A stretch of 22,337 nt of DNA from Chloromonas sp. AAM2 (GCA_004335635.1 QAXH01002034.1:1-22337); one strand, 5' to 3'; positions 9,420 through 21,800 are shown, counted from the first letter of the stretch. Notes: generated from the sequence alone by a model not told the origin. Translations and numbers: made by a program.

Positions 9420-12400
9420 ATGCCGGTAAAGGCCCAGCGTGCATCTCTACCTGAAGGCGTGCGTGGCTGCAAGGCAGCCATCACATCCGTGGTAGATGCA
9501 GCAAAGTGAGTGATGTCTGTGCACAGGGATGGATGCATGGCAGACACGTGTACCAGCTAGCCTAATGAGTTGCTTTTCAAATGTAGCACAGCTGCGCGCT
9601 TCTAGCATGCATTATGCCGGCGATTACGGTTAGCCGAACGTTTGCTTTGGTGTGCCAGCCATTTCCAAGGCACTCGTTTTAAGCTCACCGCGCCCGAGGG
9701 CTTCATACCATGCTGCAGGCAGGTGCGCCTTCACAGCTAAAGAGCTAGAAGGCACGCCCCAAGAGACTATCCTGACTACCAACAAACCAACCTGAAAAGC
9801 GCAAGGGTCCAAGCCCTTGACGGGCCTGAAGTGTGTTTACACCCGCAGGCAAGCTCGTCTGTTTGTGGACGAGTGCAAGGGTCTGTCTGCGCTGGTGCGG
9901 CAGCTGCTGCCCTTCCTGGACGATCTGGAAGACAACGAACTAGAGGCGGGGGTGGCGGATCAGGCTGTGGAAGCACTCAAGGTGTGTGCTGTTTGTGCGT
10001 GGCTGCTTGGGCTGAATGCTTTAGATTCCAATCAACTGGGCTGAAGGTTGATGTAACGACAGCAACAACTGGAGTGCGGGTCAATGTAATTGCTGGTGAG
10101 CCAGGCAGTGGGGATACTTGAGGCGTGTGAACTGAGCCACACATCCACACCTTGGATTGGGTCAATGGCCATGGTAGGCAACCCAGGGACTGGGGTGCTA
10201 GTAGGGCATTAACGTGGACAGGCCTGTCGGGGATAGCGTGGACAGGCCTGTTGAGGTTAGCGTGGACAGGCCTGTTGGGGTTAGCGTGGACAGGCCTGTC
10301 GGGGATAGCGTGGACAGGCCTGCCGGGGATAGCGTGGACAGGCCTGCCGGGGATAGCGTGGACAGGCCTGTCGGGGATAGCGTGGACAGGCTGGAGGGGT
10401 GGCGGAGCAGGCAGTCCGCAGAGGACTCAAGGTGTGTTGTTGTTGGCACATGGCTGGGTGCTTCTGGGGAGGACTCGAGGTGTGTTGTTATTGGCACATG
10501 GCTGGGTGCTTCTGGGGAGGACTCGAGGTGTGTTGTTGTTGGCACATGGCTGGGTGCTTCTGGGGAGGACTCAAGGTGTGTTGTTGTTGGCACATGGCTG
10601 GGTGCTTCTGGGGAGGACTCANNNNNNNNNNNNNNNNNNNNNNNNNNNNNNNNNNNNNNNNNNNNNNNNNNNNNNNNNNNNNNNNNNNNNNNNNNNNNNN
10701 NNNNNNNNNNNNNNNNNNNNNNNNNNNNNNNNNNNNNNNNNNNNNNNNNNNNNNNNNNNNNNNNNNNNNNNNNNNNNNNNNNNNNNNNNNNNNNNNNNNN
10801 NNNNNNNNNNNNNNNNNNNNNNNNNNNNNNNNNNNNNNNNNNNNNNNNNNNNNNNNNNNNAAGGTGTGTTGTTGTTGGCACATGGCTGGGTGCTTCTGGG
10901 GAGGACTCAAGGTGTGTTGTTGTTGGCACATGGCTGGGTGCTTCTGGGGAGGACTCGAGGTGTGTGAACCAGGGCACACATTAGTCCATGAGCCTGGATG
11001 CTTCCAGGGAGTCCATGAGCCTGGCTACAGCTAACAAGGCACTGACATGCCGGTGAAATGCCGCGCGATAGCCCGGGTGCGCCTGATGGCAGGTTGCTGT
11101 CCACAGACTTGGAGTTCACGGACATGTTAAGTTGTTGGAAGTGAGTTATGAACGTGAACCCTGGGTTGCAGCCAGGCAGAGCGGCAGTCAGACAGGACCT
11201 ACTGGCACTCCTGCTCGGACTAGTGACTAGCCATGAGCCTGGTGTTGCAGCTTCTGGAGCACGTGTGAGCTTGCAAGAGACACGAATGGCCCAAGTATGC
11301 CGAGCAGGCTGAAGTGGGTTGATCCAGATTTGGGTTATGGAGGCCGGTAGCCAAGGTGATGGACAGAAATATGCCTGTGCACTTACTTGCACTCCTACTA
11401 GGTGCCATTGAACTACCAGCACATCACCAAGTGCTACCATGTGTGCTTGCTTGTTCCTGCGCCACAGGCATTGGAGTGTGCGCTGCAGCGAGTGCTGCAG
11501 GCCGTTTCCTCCACCACGCACATGGGTCCCTTCTACGCGCTGCTGAACCAGGAGTCGGTGCTCAGTGAGTTTGTCAACGCGGCCACGGACCTGCTGGAGG
11601 CAATACAAAGGATGGATGCACGGGCACTCAAGGTGGGAGTAAGGCTGGCCAGCTGGTAAGTAAGGCTGGCTGTTGGACAACAATATTTGCATGGAGGTGC
11701 ATGTGTGCGACGCAAAGGATGGATGCAAGAGCACTTAAGGTGGGAACATTGGTACGTTCACCAGCTGAAAGACAAACTTACTTTTGAACAGGTTGGGGAA
11801 CGATGTGTTGCAGGCGCAGACAGAACACTGAAGATCGCCTCGGGCGCTCAGGATGCGAGGAACGGGTGGCAGAACATGGCTGGGCAGGGGTGGGCAGCGG
11901 TGCATGTGTAGCAGGGGTAACAATCAACGTTGGCACAGCAGGTACAAAACCGCTGGCGACCCCGCATGTCCACGTGATGTTACAAGAGAGAGAGAGAGAG
12001 CGGTGTTCTGAGCGGCTCTATTACAATGGTGCAGCAAGCGGCATGGGCACAGTAGAAGCTTTGCTTCGGCGTCTGAACTCTCTGACTTGCTGCTCCAGCT
12101 GTTCCGCCGTGGCACCGTTCACGCCCTGCTCTGCCCTGTACCTCGCTTTGCCTGCCACAGGTTGACCAAAACTGCTACACTAGTTCTTGCCTTGCTCTGC
12201 GAGGGCTGTCCGACCAGATTGTCCCCGCCCTGCATCCTGGGGCCTGCCTCGTCCTCCTTGGCAAAAGCGTTCCTGCCGTGCAACTGGCGCCAGCCTCACA
12301 TTCCTTGGTAGACCATACAGATTACGTTACTGTCTGTCCCTTCTCGTCCCCTCCCTGACGCAGTTTGACCCGCACCCCACACCGATCATAGTACTGCCTG

Positions 12401-15400
12401 CCCACCCCCACTTGATTGCTCTGCCTGCCGCCTCCCTGTCCATCTCACAGGTTGACCCTTACCACGTTCAGTCGCTGGGTCTGCTCCAGTCTCAGCTGGG
12501 CAAGCTGGCGGTCAGCTACTCGCCCTGCACTTCAACCTCACAGATGCTGGTGGAGCTGAGGAACGAGGTGCGTCGACTGTAACTCAGAAACCTGTTCTGG
12601 TCTGGATGGCATTGGAGTGGTGCAACTTCACTTCCAGGGTCAAACTTGCAGTCCATAATGACACCCTTCATGTGGCAGGGCCAAGGCCAGCCCAGTTGGG
12701 TTTTGGGATGCCTTGTAGCCAGCCTGGTGGAAGGAGGTGCGTGTCATGCAGCATCGAAGAGCCCTTTGTCACGCTATCAGATGGCACATTTAACCCGCAA
12801 CAGCGCAAAGCAAACAACAAGCGCCCTCTGTGGAAAGCCCGTCACCATGATCAGAAAACCGGAGTCTGATGTTGTATATTCATATGGGTGAAGCTCGCGG
12901 TAAATGATGACATTCTTCATGTTGCTGATTGAGGGCACTGCGGCTCAACAGACCAGCTGGGTTGAAACCCAAACTCAACCCTCTAAACCCTTTCAACGGT
13001 CAAGTGTGCTACAAGGGTAAGTAGGCCTTTGCTTAGCACATAGACTGTTTGGTTGGCAAAACCTGAGCTCGCAACTTGTCATGTAGTGGTGACAATGAAT
13101 GTGTGCAATCCCACCAGTTTGCGTGAGTCCAATCAAGCTCCGCAGGTGCCCTCTGCATCCCCTAAATGTTCCCTGTGCTACGCTGGAGGGAGGTTAAGTT
13201 CAAGCACACTGCAGCACATCGCCACACTGGCACACATGCACATCGCCGCATGATATGCCTACAGGCTGAGGCGGTCCGCACTGGCTATGCAGAGGCCAAT
13301 AGCCTGCCCCACTCCACTGACCCTAATCCAAGTCTAACCCTAACCATACCCCTTTTCAGGCTGAGGCGGTCCGCACTGGCTACGCTGAGGCCAATAGCCT
13401 GCCCCACTCTCAGCTCAGCACCAAGTTCCTCCAGGGATGCACAGTGGCACAGCTGGCAGCAGATGTGGCGTATTTGAAGAAGGAGCTGGAAGCGGCACAG
13501 AAGGTGGGAGAGAGTGTGTCATGCAGTGATGTTGTTCTTTCTGCTTCATAGTTAGGTGAATCATCCGCAGATTTCTCGCTGGTTCCTGAGCCTATGCCAA
13601 GTATGTGGCAGCAAGCCTATGCCATGCACGGGTGGTTGAGGGTTTCCAGATGTGCCAACCTGTGTGCATGCTGTCAAGCATGTGCAGGCACGTAAGCATG
13701 TCGAGGCGTTCTTCCTGGGTCAGCTCATTGCCATGGAGTCGCCCCTCATGCCCACTGACATCAAGGCAGCGAAGGAAATCGGACAGCAGGTGGGGCAGGG
13801 TAACCATGCATTGAAAGCCCTGCTCTCTTAATGATTCAATTGATTTATAACTCAGCCTGTAGTCCTTAGGTGGATTTACCTACATGAATGACCTGCATAA
13901 CTCATACAGACCAGTCTGTGCTACGCCAGAGAGTTGTTCATTGGAGAAGGGACAGCACTGGTGGGCGAGCATATGCCAGCTGGTGGCCAGGCTGAGCTGA
14001 TCAGCTGGTGTGAGGTGTACCGCAAACGCTAGCACAGGACAGCACCTTACTTCGTGCGCGTGTATACTTTGTTTGTTGGCTGTTCACTGCAGGTCGTAAT
14101 GCCTGCGCCCGAGCCACCCAGGGAGGAGCCACCGCCCAGTGTGGACCCTCTGCCTCTGGTACAGGAGAGTCTCTGACTGGTATAGATTGTAACTTATAAC
14201 GGAGATTGGATATGGCATGTGTTGATATGCATAACGAATTTTCATGGCATTTTCATTTTTCTTTATTTTATTCTTTATTTTATGGCGTAAGGCTTGAGTC
14301 AAACTACTTACTTATCACTGTTGGATACCACTGAGAACTATACATGCCAGACATCCCCCTGACCGTTGAACGTTTGCCTCTGCAGGAGCTTTTGAAAACC
14401 CTGATTAACCCCACCATACCGCTGGAACAAAGGGCAGCGGTGAGTTTGGAGGACGGTTCGCTTGCAGAACTGCTCTCAAACTTGGGTCAGATTGGGTTGG
14501 CCCACAGCTGGTGGCTGCTTGACGTTTACAACCACACGGCAAGAAGGAGGCAGGGCGTTGGCAAACGTTCAATTGTACATATGGCACTCAACATCATCAT
14601 GCTTCATTTCAGGACATCGTGATGATGTGATGATGATCATCAAGCTGCATTTCAGATAACAGATCCATGCAGAAAGCATCAATACCATGCTCGTGAGGTA
14701 TGGAACTCCACTTGCCAGTTTCCAGCCACAGATGGACATCAACACCAGCGTTAGCCTAGTCAGCTTGTTTTATTTCTTGGTTGAGAATGGGTCAGGGCAG
14801 TGCTCATGCCCTGTCCTGAGACGGCTTCGCTGCTGTAATAAAAGCAAAACACATGCGCTGCCCCAGGCTCTACGACCCCTGGTGGCTGCTGCCGGCCTGG
14901 ACCCGGAGGGCCTCTCGGACCCCAACCTGCACAGCGGAGCGGTGCTGTTCGCACTCACGGACCCGGACTGCGCTAGCAAGGTGTGTGTTGGTTTGCATCA
15001 GAGGTTTGCATCAGAGGCGGTTTCATGCCATGAATTTGGCACTGTCAGCTTGGGTTAGTTGGATGCTCTCAACCAAGGTAGGGGCAGGTGCTCTGGATGC
15101 ATTTAATTGGGAAGGGTCGAAACTTGGTCAGCTTGCAGGTGTATTGGTTGGGGCATCCGTTCACTGATCATGTGTCTGGTGGGCTGGCGTGGCCAGTCGT
15201 CAGCAAAGGAAAGACATTCAAAGCCATGCTCAGCTCTCACTGCTCAAGTAGCTCGCTGTTCGCATCCAACTCAGTTTTGGTTTCAGTCAATGATGTTCTC
15301 AACTAGGTTTTGTAACGTGTAATAACAGTTGCCGATCAGGAGACTGTGACACGTCTGTGGCCTCCACAAGCAGCGTTATATGCAATCAAGCAGGCTATTA

Positions 15401-15685
15401 TACGCCTTTTAATCAGTCTGTTCAGATTTCAAACCATCCTGGTGATCATGAGCGAGCTTGACAATGCTCAGGCTTGACACTGCTCAAGCCTACCCTCAGC
15501 ATACCATGGTTGGTATTGCCGCGGTTGTACGGTTACCGTTCTCTTTTGTCGATCTTGCTCCTCAGGTCGTGTCCCTGATTAACGAGCCTGCCACCGAGCC
15601 GCTGATCAAGGGGTGGCTGCTGGCCCTGGTGCTCAGCCTGGTGCACCCCGAGCAGGGACTCAACCCAACCACACAAGCAGTAAGA

Positions 15686-15718
<33 letters not shown>

Positions 15719-15818
15719 CAAGAGTGTGTGTGCGTGTGTGTGTGTGTGAGAGAGAGTGTGTGTGTGCGTGTGTCACCCGGAGCAGGGACTCAACCCAACC
15801 ACACAGGCTGTAAGTGTC

Positions 15819-15851
<33 letters not shown>

Positions 15852-18800
15852 GTGTGTGTGTGTGTCACCCGTAGCAGGGACTCAACCCCATCAGACGGCA
15901 AGCCACAGGCAGTACTCGCACCCAGAAAGCTCATGTCATCCAGGTAGGCCACCCCAGCAGTCGTATACCAGAAGGGCAGAATATCAGGCTGCATACCTCT
16001 GGACAACGGTCGGAGATTCATCCCCTGCATGGTGTTTTAGCAGGATCGTGTCCTTTTTCTTTTGCTTAGGTAGGTACAAACAGCGGCTGTCATGCGCATT
16101 AACTGCCTGGCCTGCAGCACTGCAAGCCTCAATCCTATCTCAGCATGTGGTATCCTGCTACAAAACCGCAGTCATGGTGGATGATGATGACCTACTGGTA
16201 GTAGTTTGGCTTGCATGATGATGACCTACTGGTAGTAGTTTGGCTTGCATGATGATGACCTACTGGTAGTAGTTTGGCTTGCATGATGATGACCTACTGG
16301 TAGTAGTTTGGCTTGCATGATGATGACCTACTGGTAGTAGTTTGGCTTGCATGATGCTGATCTACTGATGGTGGTGATGATTGACTGCAATGCCATTGCA
16401 GGCCCTTATCCGGTGCGGTCTGCCCGCTGCCCTCTGCCGGCTGGTGGTGCGTGGCGCCACAGCGCCCGATCAGCGGCTGCAGGGCCTGTCCATGCTGAGG
16501 GTGCTGGTCAATGACCCGGCCACGCACCAGCCCATGATCGACGCTAAGCTGCTGCATGCACTCGTGCAACAGGTAGGTGTCGCTTCCCATTGCGAGTGCT
16601 TTCTCACTCTATATATTACATAGCTATGTGCATAGATAAATATCAGTTGTTTGTGTGTGGGTGCGTCACATCAGGAGCGTTTTCATGCTAATATGAGCAC
16701 AGCATCATATATAAAGCCTCCTTGGGATGCAGTCATGGATTCAGTTCACATCAAGAAGTTTTGTAAGCAAACCGTGGGAATTGGACTTGCCCAAACGAGT
16801 GACAGCAGTGGCGGTGCTTAGGCCGTTTCTTTCTGTTTCTGTACCGGTGATCAAGGGCCGGCTGAAATACCGACATCGGTTTATACAAGAGGACAGTGGC
16901 AAGGCAGTGGTGTAGGGTTTGCAGTGCCCGACAGCAAGAACAGCACGGCTGCTTGACACAAAATTCTTGTTTGCGTGTTCCTTTCAAGCTGTCAGCAATG
17001 CAACCAACCTTAACCTCCGTTGCAGCTCCATTAGGCTCTTGCTCACACCCCAGCCCCCCTAAGTCATCTGATCATCTCAAGCCTCAAGTCATCTGATCAT
17101 CTCATCATGAATCAGTTTACAAGCTTGCCATCAAGCTGTTGGCGGATGGCGACGGCATTGCCTTTTGAATTGTCCTTGTTCAGATTGGTGATGTCAAGGT
17201 GATAAAGGGCCAAGTGGTGGGCGCAGCCAAGCCACCCACACTTACACCCACTGCATCCCCGTACAAGAAGGGCGCTGTCCAGACCTTGCCCGTAGGGACG
17301 TCAACAAGCGGTGAGCCTGTCATGGGTAGTTCTGTTTGTGGCTTATGAACAGGCGGTATCTCGGTTAACTCCCTGACCACAAATTGGGCAACAGCAACCT
17401 GTTGGACAGTTCTGCTGAGGACGCAACAGAGAAATAGCGGGTAAGCCAGACGTTGTTCCCCTTGTTATAGGGAAGAAACGGCCACGTTTCATTTGGATTG
17501 GGTAGGGCCTCTCCGTTGGCCTGACCCATTTCCTCCATTGTTGTTGTAGGCGTATCCTATGAGCTGGAGCAACAGAACATCGAGTTGTCCATTCTCATGC
17601 TGGCTGACATGGCGCCAGGACCATTCAAGGTGCGTTTAGTATTGAGAGAGAGAGAGAGACAGAGAAGCTGGATGACGTCACATGCACCTGCTGGTTGTGG
17701 ATCGCTTTGCTTTGCCAAGTCGTGGTGCCGCCTGACCCATGACCAAAGCAAGCATTTGTCTGCTCGTTTTGTTTGCTTGTAGGTTGGAGCAGAGCCCACC
17801 CCCCTTCCATGTCCTGAAACTGTTTCCGCGATGTAAACAAGTGCATCACACACGTACATTCAGTACAATCACTTGCTCTGCCCCCAGGCTGACATCTTAT
17901 CGTGTGGCGGTGTGAAGGCGCTATCCCAGTGCGTGTCCAATCCCGCCATGGGTGACTCAGTCAGGGCCGCAGCAGCCGCCACACTCTCACTGCTCATGGT
18001 GGATGGAGCCATCGCAGTGGAGGTGGGTGTTGCGATTAATCATACACAGGGACAAAGTGAAAACTCATGAAAGCAAATCAATAACAGTTCCATTCTGTCC
18101 AGCTTGGCAACATCTGCTGGTCTAGCTGAAGGATGCTTCGCAAGCTCCTGCTTCAGCTGCAACACCACAGGCACATCTGCTATAGGTTCGATGATGGAAG
18201 CGACAAATGCAATGATTGATAAAAACGACAAATGAAATGCAACGGCACGACGGTTGCACTGAGCCTGGCAACGCTCTTGTTTGTGCTGTTGTTGCTGCTC
18301 CCCAGGCTGCCCGTGACGACCTGTTGGTTGGTCTGGTGCCCCTCCTATCCTGCCCCACCCCCTCGGTGCAGCAGGCAGCCCTGGCAGCCATTCAGCAGCT
18401 GCTGACCCCCACACCGGCCACATCAGCGGACACCGCAGCGGCGGCGCAGGCTAGCTGCAATGGACCGCTGGTCAATCTGCCGCCCCAGGTGGGATACGCT
18501 GCTTATGGTGCGGGTGCAGTGGCAAGGGGAGAGCTCTATAGAGTTATTCTGGGGAAAAAGGACATGGACGGGATTGGAACCGCGAGATGGGAAGACTACC
18601 CACTAACACGGCCCTAACGCCATGTGCATCCTGGTTGCCTGCATGTCTGTGGGTGGGAAGCTCATAGATAACCTGCTGCGCAGACTGCTACAGATTACCT
18701 AAATCTTGTGAGCCCATGTCTCATAACCTTGACACTGTGTTTCTTGCCCACGCTGCAGGGTAAAGCCGCAAAGCTTGCATCTCGCCCCGGCAACACAGGC

Positions 18801-21800
18801 GCCCTGACTAGCTTTGGCAGTGCCACCCTGCCCACACAAAGCAGCCAGACGCTTGCCTCAAACGCCAGCCTGAAGCCAGCCTCCGGAGGCACTGTCACGG
18901 CAAACACGGCAGCGAGTGCAGGCGGTGCCACGGGTGCAAACGGAATCACGCTTGGAGGGGCAGTCAAAAGCGAAGAAGAGCTTGCTAGTGAGCTGTTCAG
19001 TGCCATGGGCAAGGTGCTCAGTCCCGAGTCGACATCGGCTCTTATGGACCTGCTGGCGTTAGGTGAGGCTCGAGGCGTAGGTCACGAAGTACCAGGCCAA
19101 AGGTGACTAGGTGAACCGTGCAACGTTTATGTTAGAAGGGCCTGGGGAGGAGTAGAGCGGTAAGTCTGGAATTAAAGGATCAGGTCACCAAGACCGTGAT
19201 GGATGGATGTCGGCGGCTGGCAGTGGGGTGGCCTGGAGCATGGGGATTGAGCAGGGGCTAGCAGGGACGATGCAGTTTGCGGCGGATGCAGATTGAGGCT
19301 GTGGATGTTGGGCTTACGAGCACATCACAGGTAGATGGAGACATGCGGCCCTCACAAGGGCGTTCAGTCCATGCGACGCGCTGTCGCAGTGGCAGCTGGG
19401 TTGTGTAGGAACAAGGGCACGCAGCGGTTGGTCGCGAACAGAAACTGCTTGTGTGTGTTGAATGCACGTTCCAGCGCGGCGTTGGACATTCCTCCTGTCC
19501 GCAGACAATCCCACGCTTCTTCCGTTGGCGCTCAAGTTCCTTCCTCTCACTGCTACCAACGCGGCTTGCCGTGCCGCCATCATCAGCCATGGCGCAGGGC
19601 TGCCCGTGCTGTTGCGGGAGGCAGGGGAGAAGAACAACAAAGGCGCGATCGCGGCACTCAACCGAGTCGCGAGTGACCACAAACTCAAGTCGCAGTGTGC
19701 ACAGGTCATCGCAGGGGTGAGCGCTTATGCTGGCAACGTCTAATGGTCCGCAAATTGTGATTGTGGAGGTTAGAAATGGGAGAGGCGTTTGCGCTCTGTT
19801 CTTACCCGTTGGTGATGGGAGCACGTCCGCACTTTCAGCACTGTGCGAAATCAATTGCTTCCTTGCTCCTCTGCACTGGTTTTGTCTGGCGATTGCGTGC
19901 TCGCACTCGTTTCAGCACGGCTGATTCTCGACTGGGCTGTCCTGCTCTGCAGGCTCTGGTAGCAGCCGGCGGAAACGTGCAGCAGGCGGCGAACCTTGCG
20001 GGCGCCCTCAGGGCAGCAGGCGATGTGCCAATAGGACTTGAGAAGGACAAACCTGCGGTCGTGGCCGCAGCAGCGTTTGCATCCGAGGTAAGCTTGCTTT
20101 TCAAATGCCGAACGCGATCCTTGTCAGGCATATATTGTGGCTGTGTCCGAATTTCGTGGAGCCGAGTTTTGTTTCGTGGGCAGGTCCATGGGCCCCTGAC
20201 ACTTTGGTGTGCTTTCTGTAATGATTGTGTGTTTGTGTCTCTTCAGAGACAAGCAAGCATGCACATGTGATTGGGAGCGCACTCCAGGTGCATGAAGTAC
20301 TAAACAGCCCTAAAAGCAGGCCTGGTAATGCTCGATGCATGTCCCGTCAGGTGCTGGATGCCGGAGCGATACCCCCTCTGGCCATGCTGGTGAAGAGCAT
20401 GGACGTGCGAGCCAAGGCCAAGGGTATACGGGCGCTGCGCATGCTGGCTCTGTACGGTGATTCCAAGGTACGAAACGTCCCATGGCGCATGGTGTCGAGC
20501 CGTTGTATTCGCCAGTTTCAGCTGTGCTGACTGCTCATTTCTGTACAAGGGGCACCCATACCTTGCCTTTGAGGCATGTCAAGCGACTGAGTAACATAAA
20601 CAATCACATACCTGAAAGCTTGACGGGCTTTCTGATTGTAAGTGAGGTGTTTGCAAACCTGCAACTGGGTGACGACCTTGTGTCCTTCAGGTCAAGGACG
20701 CCATCATCAAGGCGGATGCCCTGGTGCCCCTGGTGGAGGCTATCAAGATGACTGAGGTGATAAGATGCAACCGGCTGTCCAGACCATGTGCACCATAGAG
20801 TGTTATGTATAGTATGAGTACTCTATGGACACGTCCTAATCTGTGCTCCAGGATTCCTCCTGCAAGGACGATTTGATTAGCACTCAGTTGCTAGCATTGG
20901 TCAATCCATTGTTCGAGTGAGGTGCATGTTTGATGAGGCATCAGCGTGAGTTTGTGTGCTCACCTCCAGCAAGCCAATTCTGTTGCATGTATGCTGTGCA
21001 GGCGGATGCTAGCGGGCAGATCAGCGTCAGCCAGGCTGCAACTGAAGCGCTGGCGGGCTTGGGTGAGGGATGCCGGTCGAAGCTGCAGTTCTCGCATGCG
21101 TGCTCACCATGCCACAGTCTTACCTTATTTTCTCTGCCGTCAATCAGCCAGATTTGAATGATCCTTGTGAGCTGTATTAAGTGCACACAACCGCCTTGCT
21201 CATTTTGCCTCTTGCTTTGCCTTGTCACTCAACGGCTTGCAGGTTACCTCCTCCTACCTTCTGTATTCTCTTGCAACATGACCGTGCTGCTCTGCTTCTG
21301 CTAAGCACTCCTTCCTGTTCCTCTTGCCCTGCAGCGGACAATGACGCAGTGCGCACAGCTGTTTTCTCCTCACTGCTCGGTTACCTGGGCTCTGCAGCTA
21401 CCAGCAGCATGGCGTGCAATGCATGCATTGTCATTGGAGGTGAGATGCAGTTCAGGGACTCAGGATTTCGACTCATTCTTCCGAGTCACCAGACGCCACG
21501 TATGGTTTACATCAGGCCAACACGCATAGTGTACCAAAGTTGTCATGTGAATGCAAAGTTGTGCTGGCTGATTGAACCGTCCATGGATGATAGCTGTGCA
21601 TAAGTGATGACATGCACAATAAGTGATGACATGTGCACCGCCGACACCCTGACAGCTGTGCGTTTTGGTTTTGGCTTAGTATCCCTTCAGCTCCCATCAA
21701 ACATGGCACATGGACTGTCAAGCAGGTCGAGCACAGCATTCTTGCAAACAGTTGTTGCACTCATCAGCACCAGCCCACCTTCACGGTCTGCTTCTTTCCA

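Larger units (their letters stand above)
9982..11467 (+). other. intron 2 of the armadillo gene (1.49 kb, repeat-rich)
   Basis: The donor is AAG/GTGTGT and the acceptor is CTGCGCCACAG, phase 0. It is the largest intron in the window and contains a 24-bp array, a degenerate copy of the exon 2 end, a 48-bp array and the assembly gap. Downstream of these, AGTCCATGAGCCTGG is nearly duplicated around 10983-11026. The last 400 bp before exon 3 hold no further feature that I can name. Confidence 0.75.
9420..13789 (+). other. N-terminal helical region, UND / MLKL-NTD-like
   Basis: The first six exons encode about 249 residues with no armadillo signature. The motif order is C-x2-L-x4-R-x3-L-x-PFL, then a helix with LQRVLQAVSS, then FYALLNQESVLSEF. 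This matches the general plan of the N-terminal region of plant U-box/armadillo proteins, a four-helix bundle related to MLKL-type N-terminal domains. The similarity is judged by eye from known family patterns, so the assignment is moderate. TVAQLAADVAYLKKELEAAQ is a likely coiled coil. Confidence 0.55.

Noticed and set aside
10429..10968. CRISPR-like direct repeats (also 16181-16380 and 10214-10400)
   Set aside because: The units are contiguous with no unique spacers, and the host is clearly eukaryotic. They are minisatellites.
10152..11034. Overlapping open frames on both strands crossing the Ns, with repeated peptides such as AWTGLSG and LLAHGWVLLGRTRGV
   Set aside because: Units of 24 and 48 bp keep every frame open and the N run is translated as X. 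The region lies within an intron, so no repeat protein is supported.
10907..11734. 275-codon minus-strand open frame
   Set aside because: It is antisense to exon 3 of the armadillo gene and partly inside the minisatellite; no domain is seen and exon 3 fits the gene in phase.
15686..15865. GT/GA runs as a coding Val/Cys or Arg/Glu tract
   Set aside because: They follow a GTAAG donor and contain in-frame stops; they are simple microsatellites.
19258..19854. 198-codon minus-strand open frame
   Set aside because: It overlaps the well-supported exon 19505-19716 antisense and shows no recognisable family; probably GC-driven.
20852..20916. Possible extra exon (DSSCKDDLISTQLLALVNPLF) between exons 20691-20756 and 21002-21062
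   Set aside because: Its donor at 20917 leaves phase 2, which would put the next exon out of its armadillo frame. Joining 20756 directly to 21002 is phase 0 and reads well.
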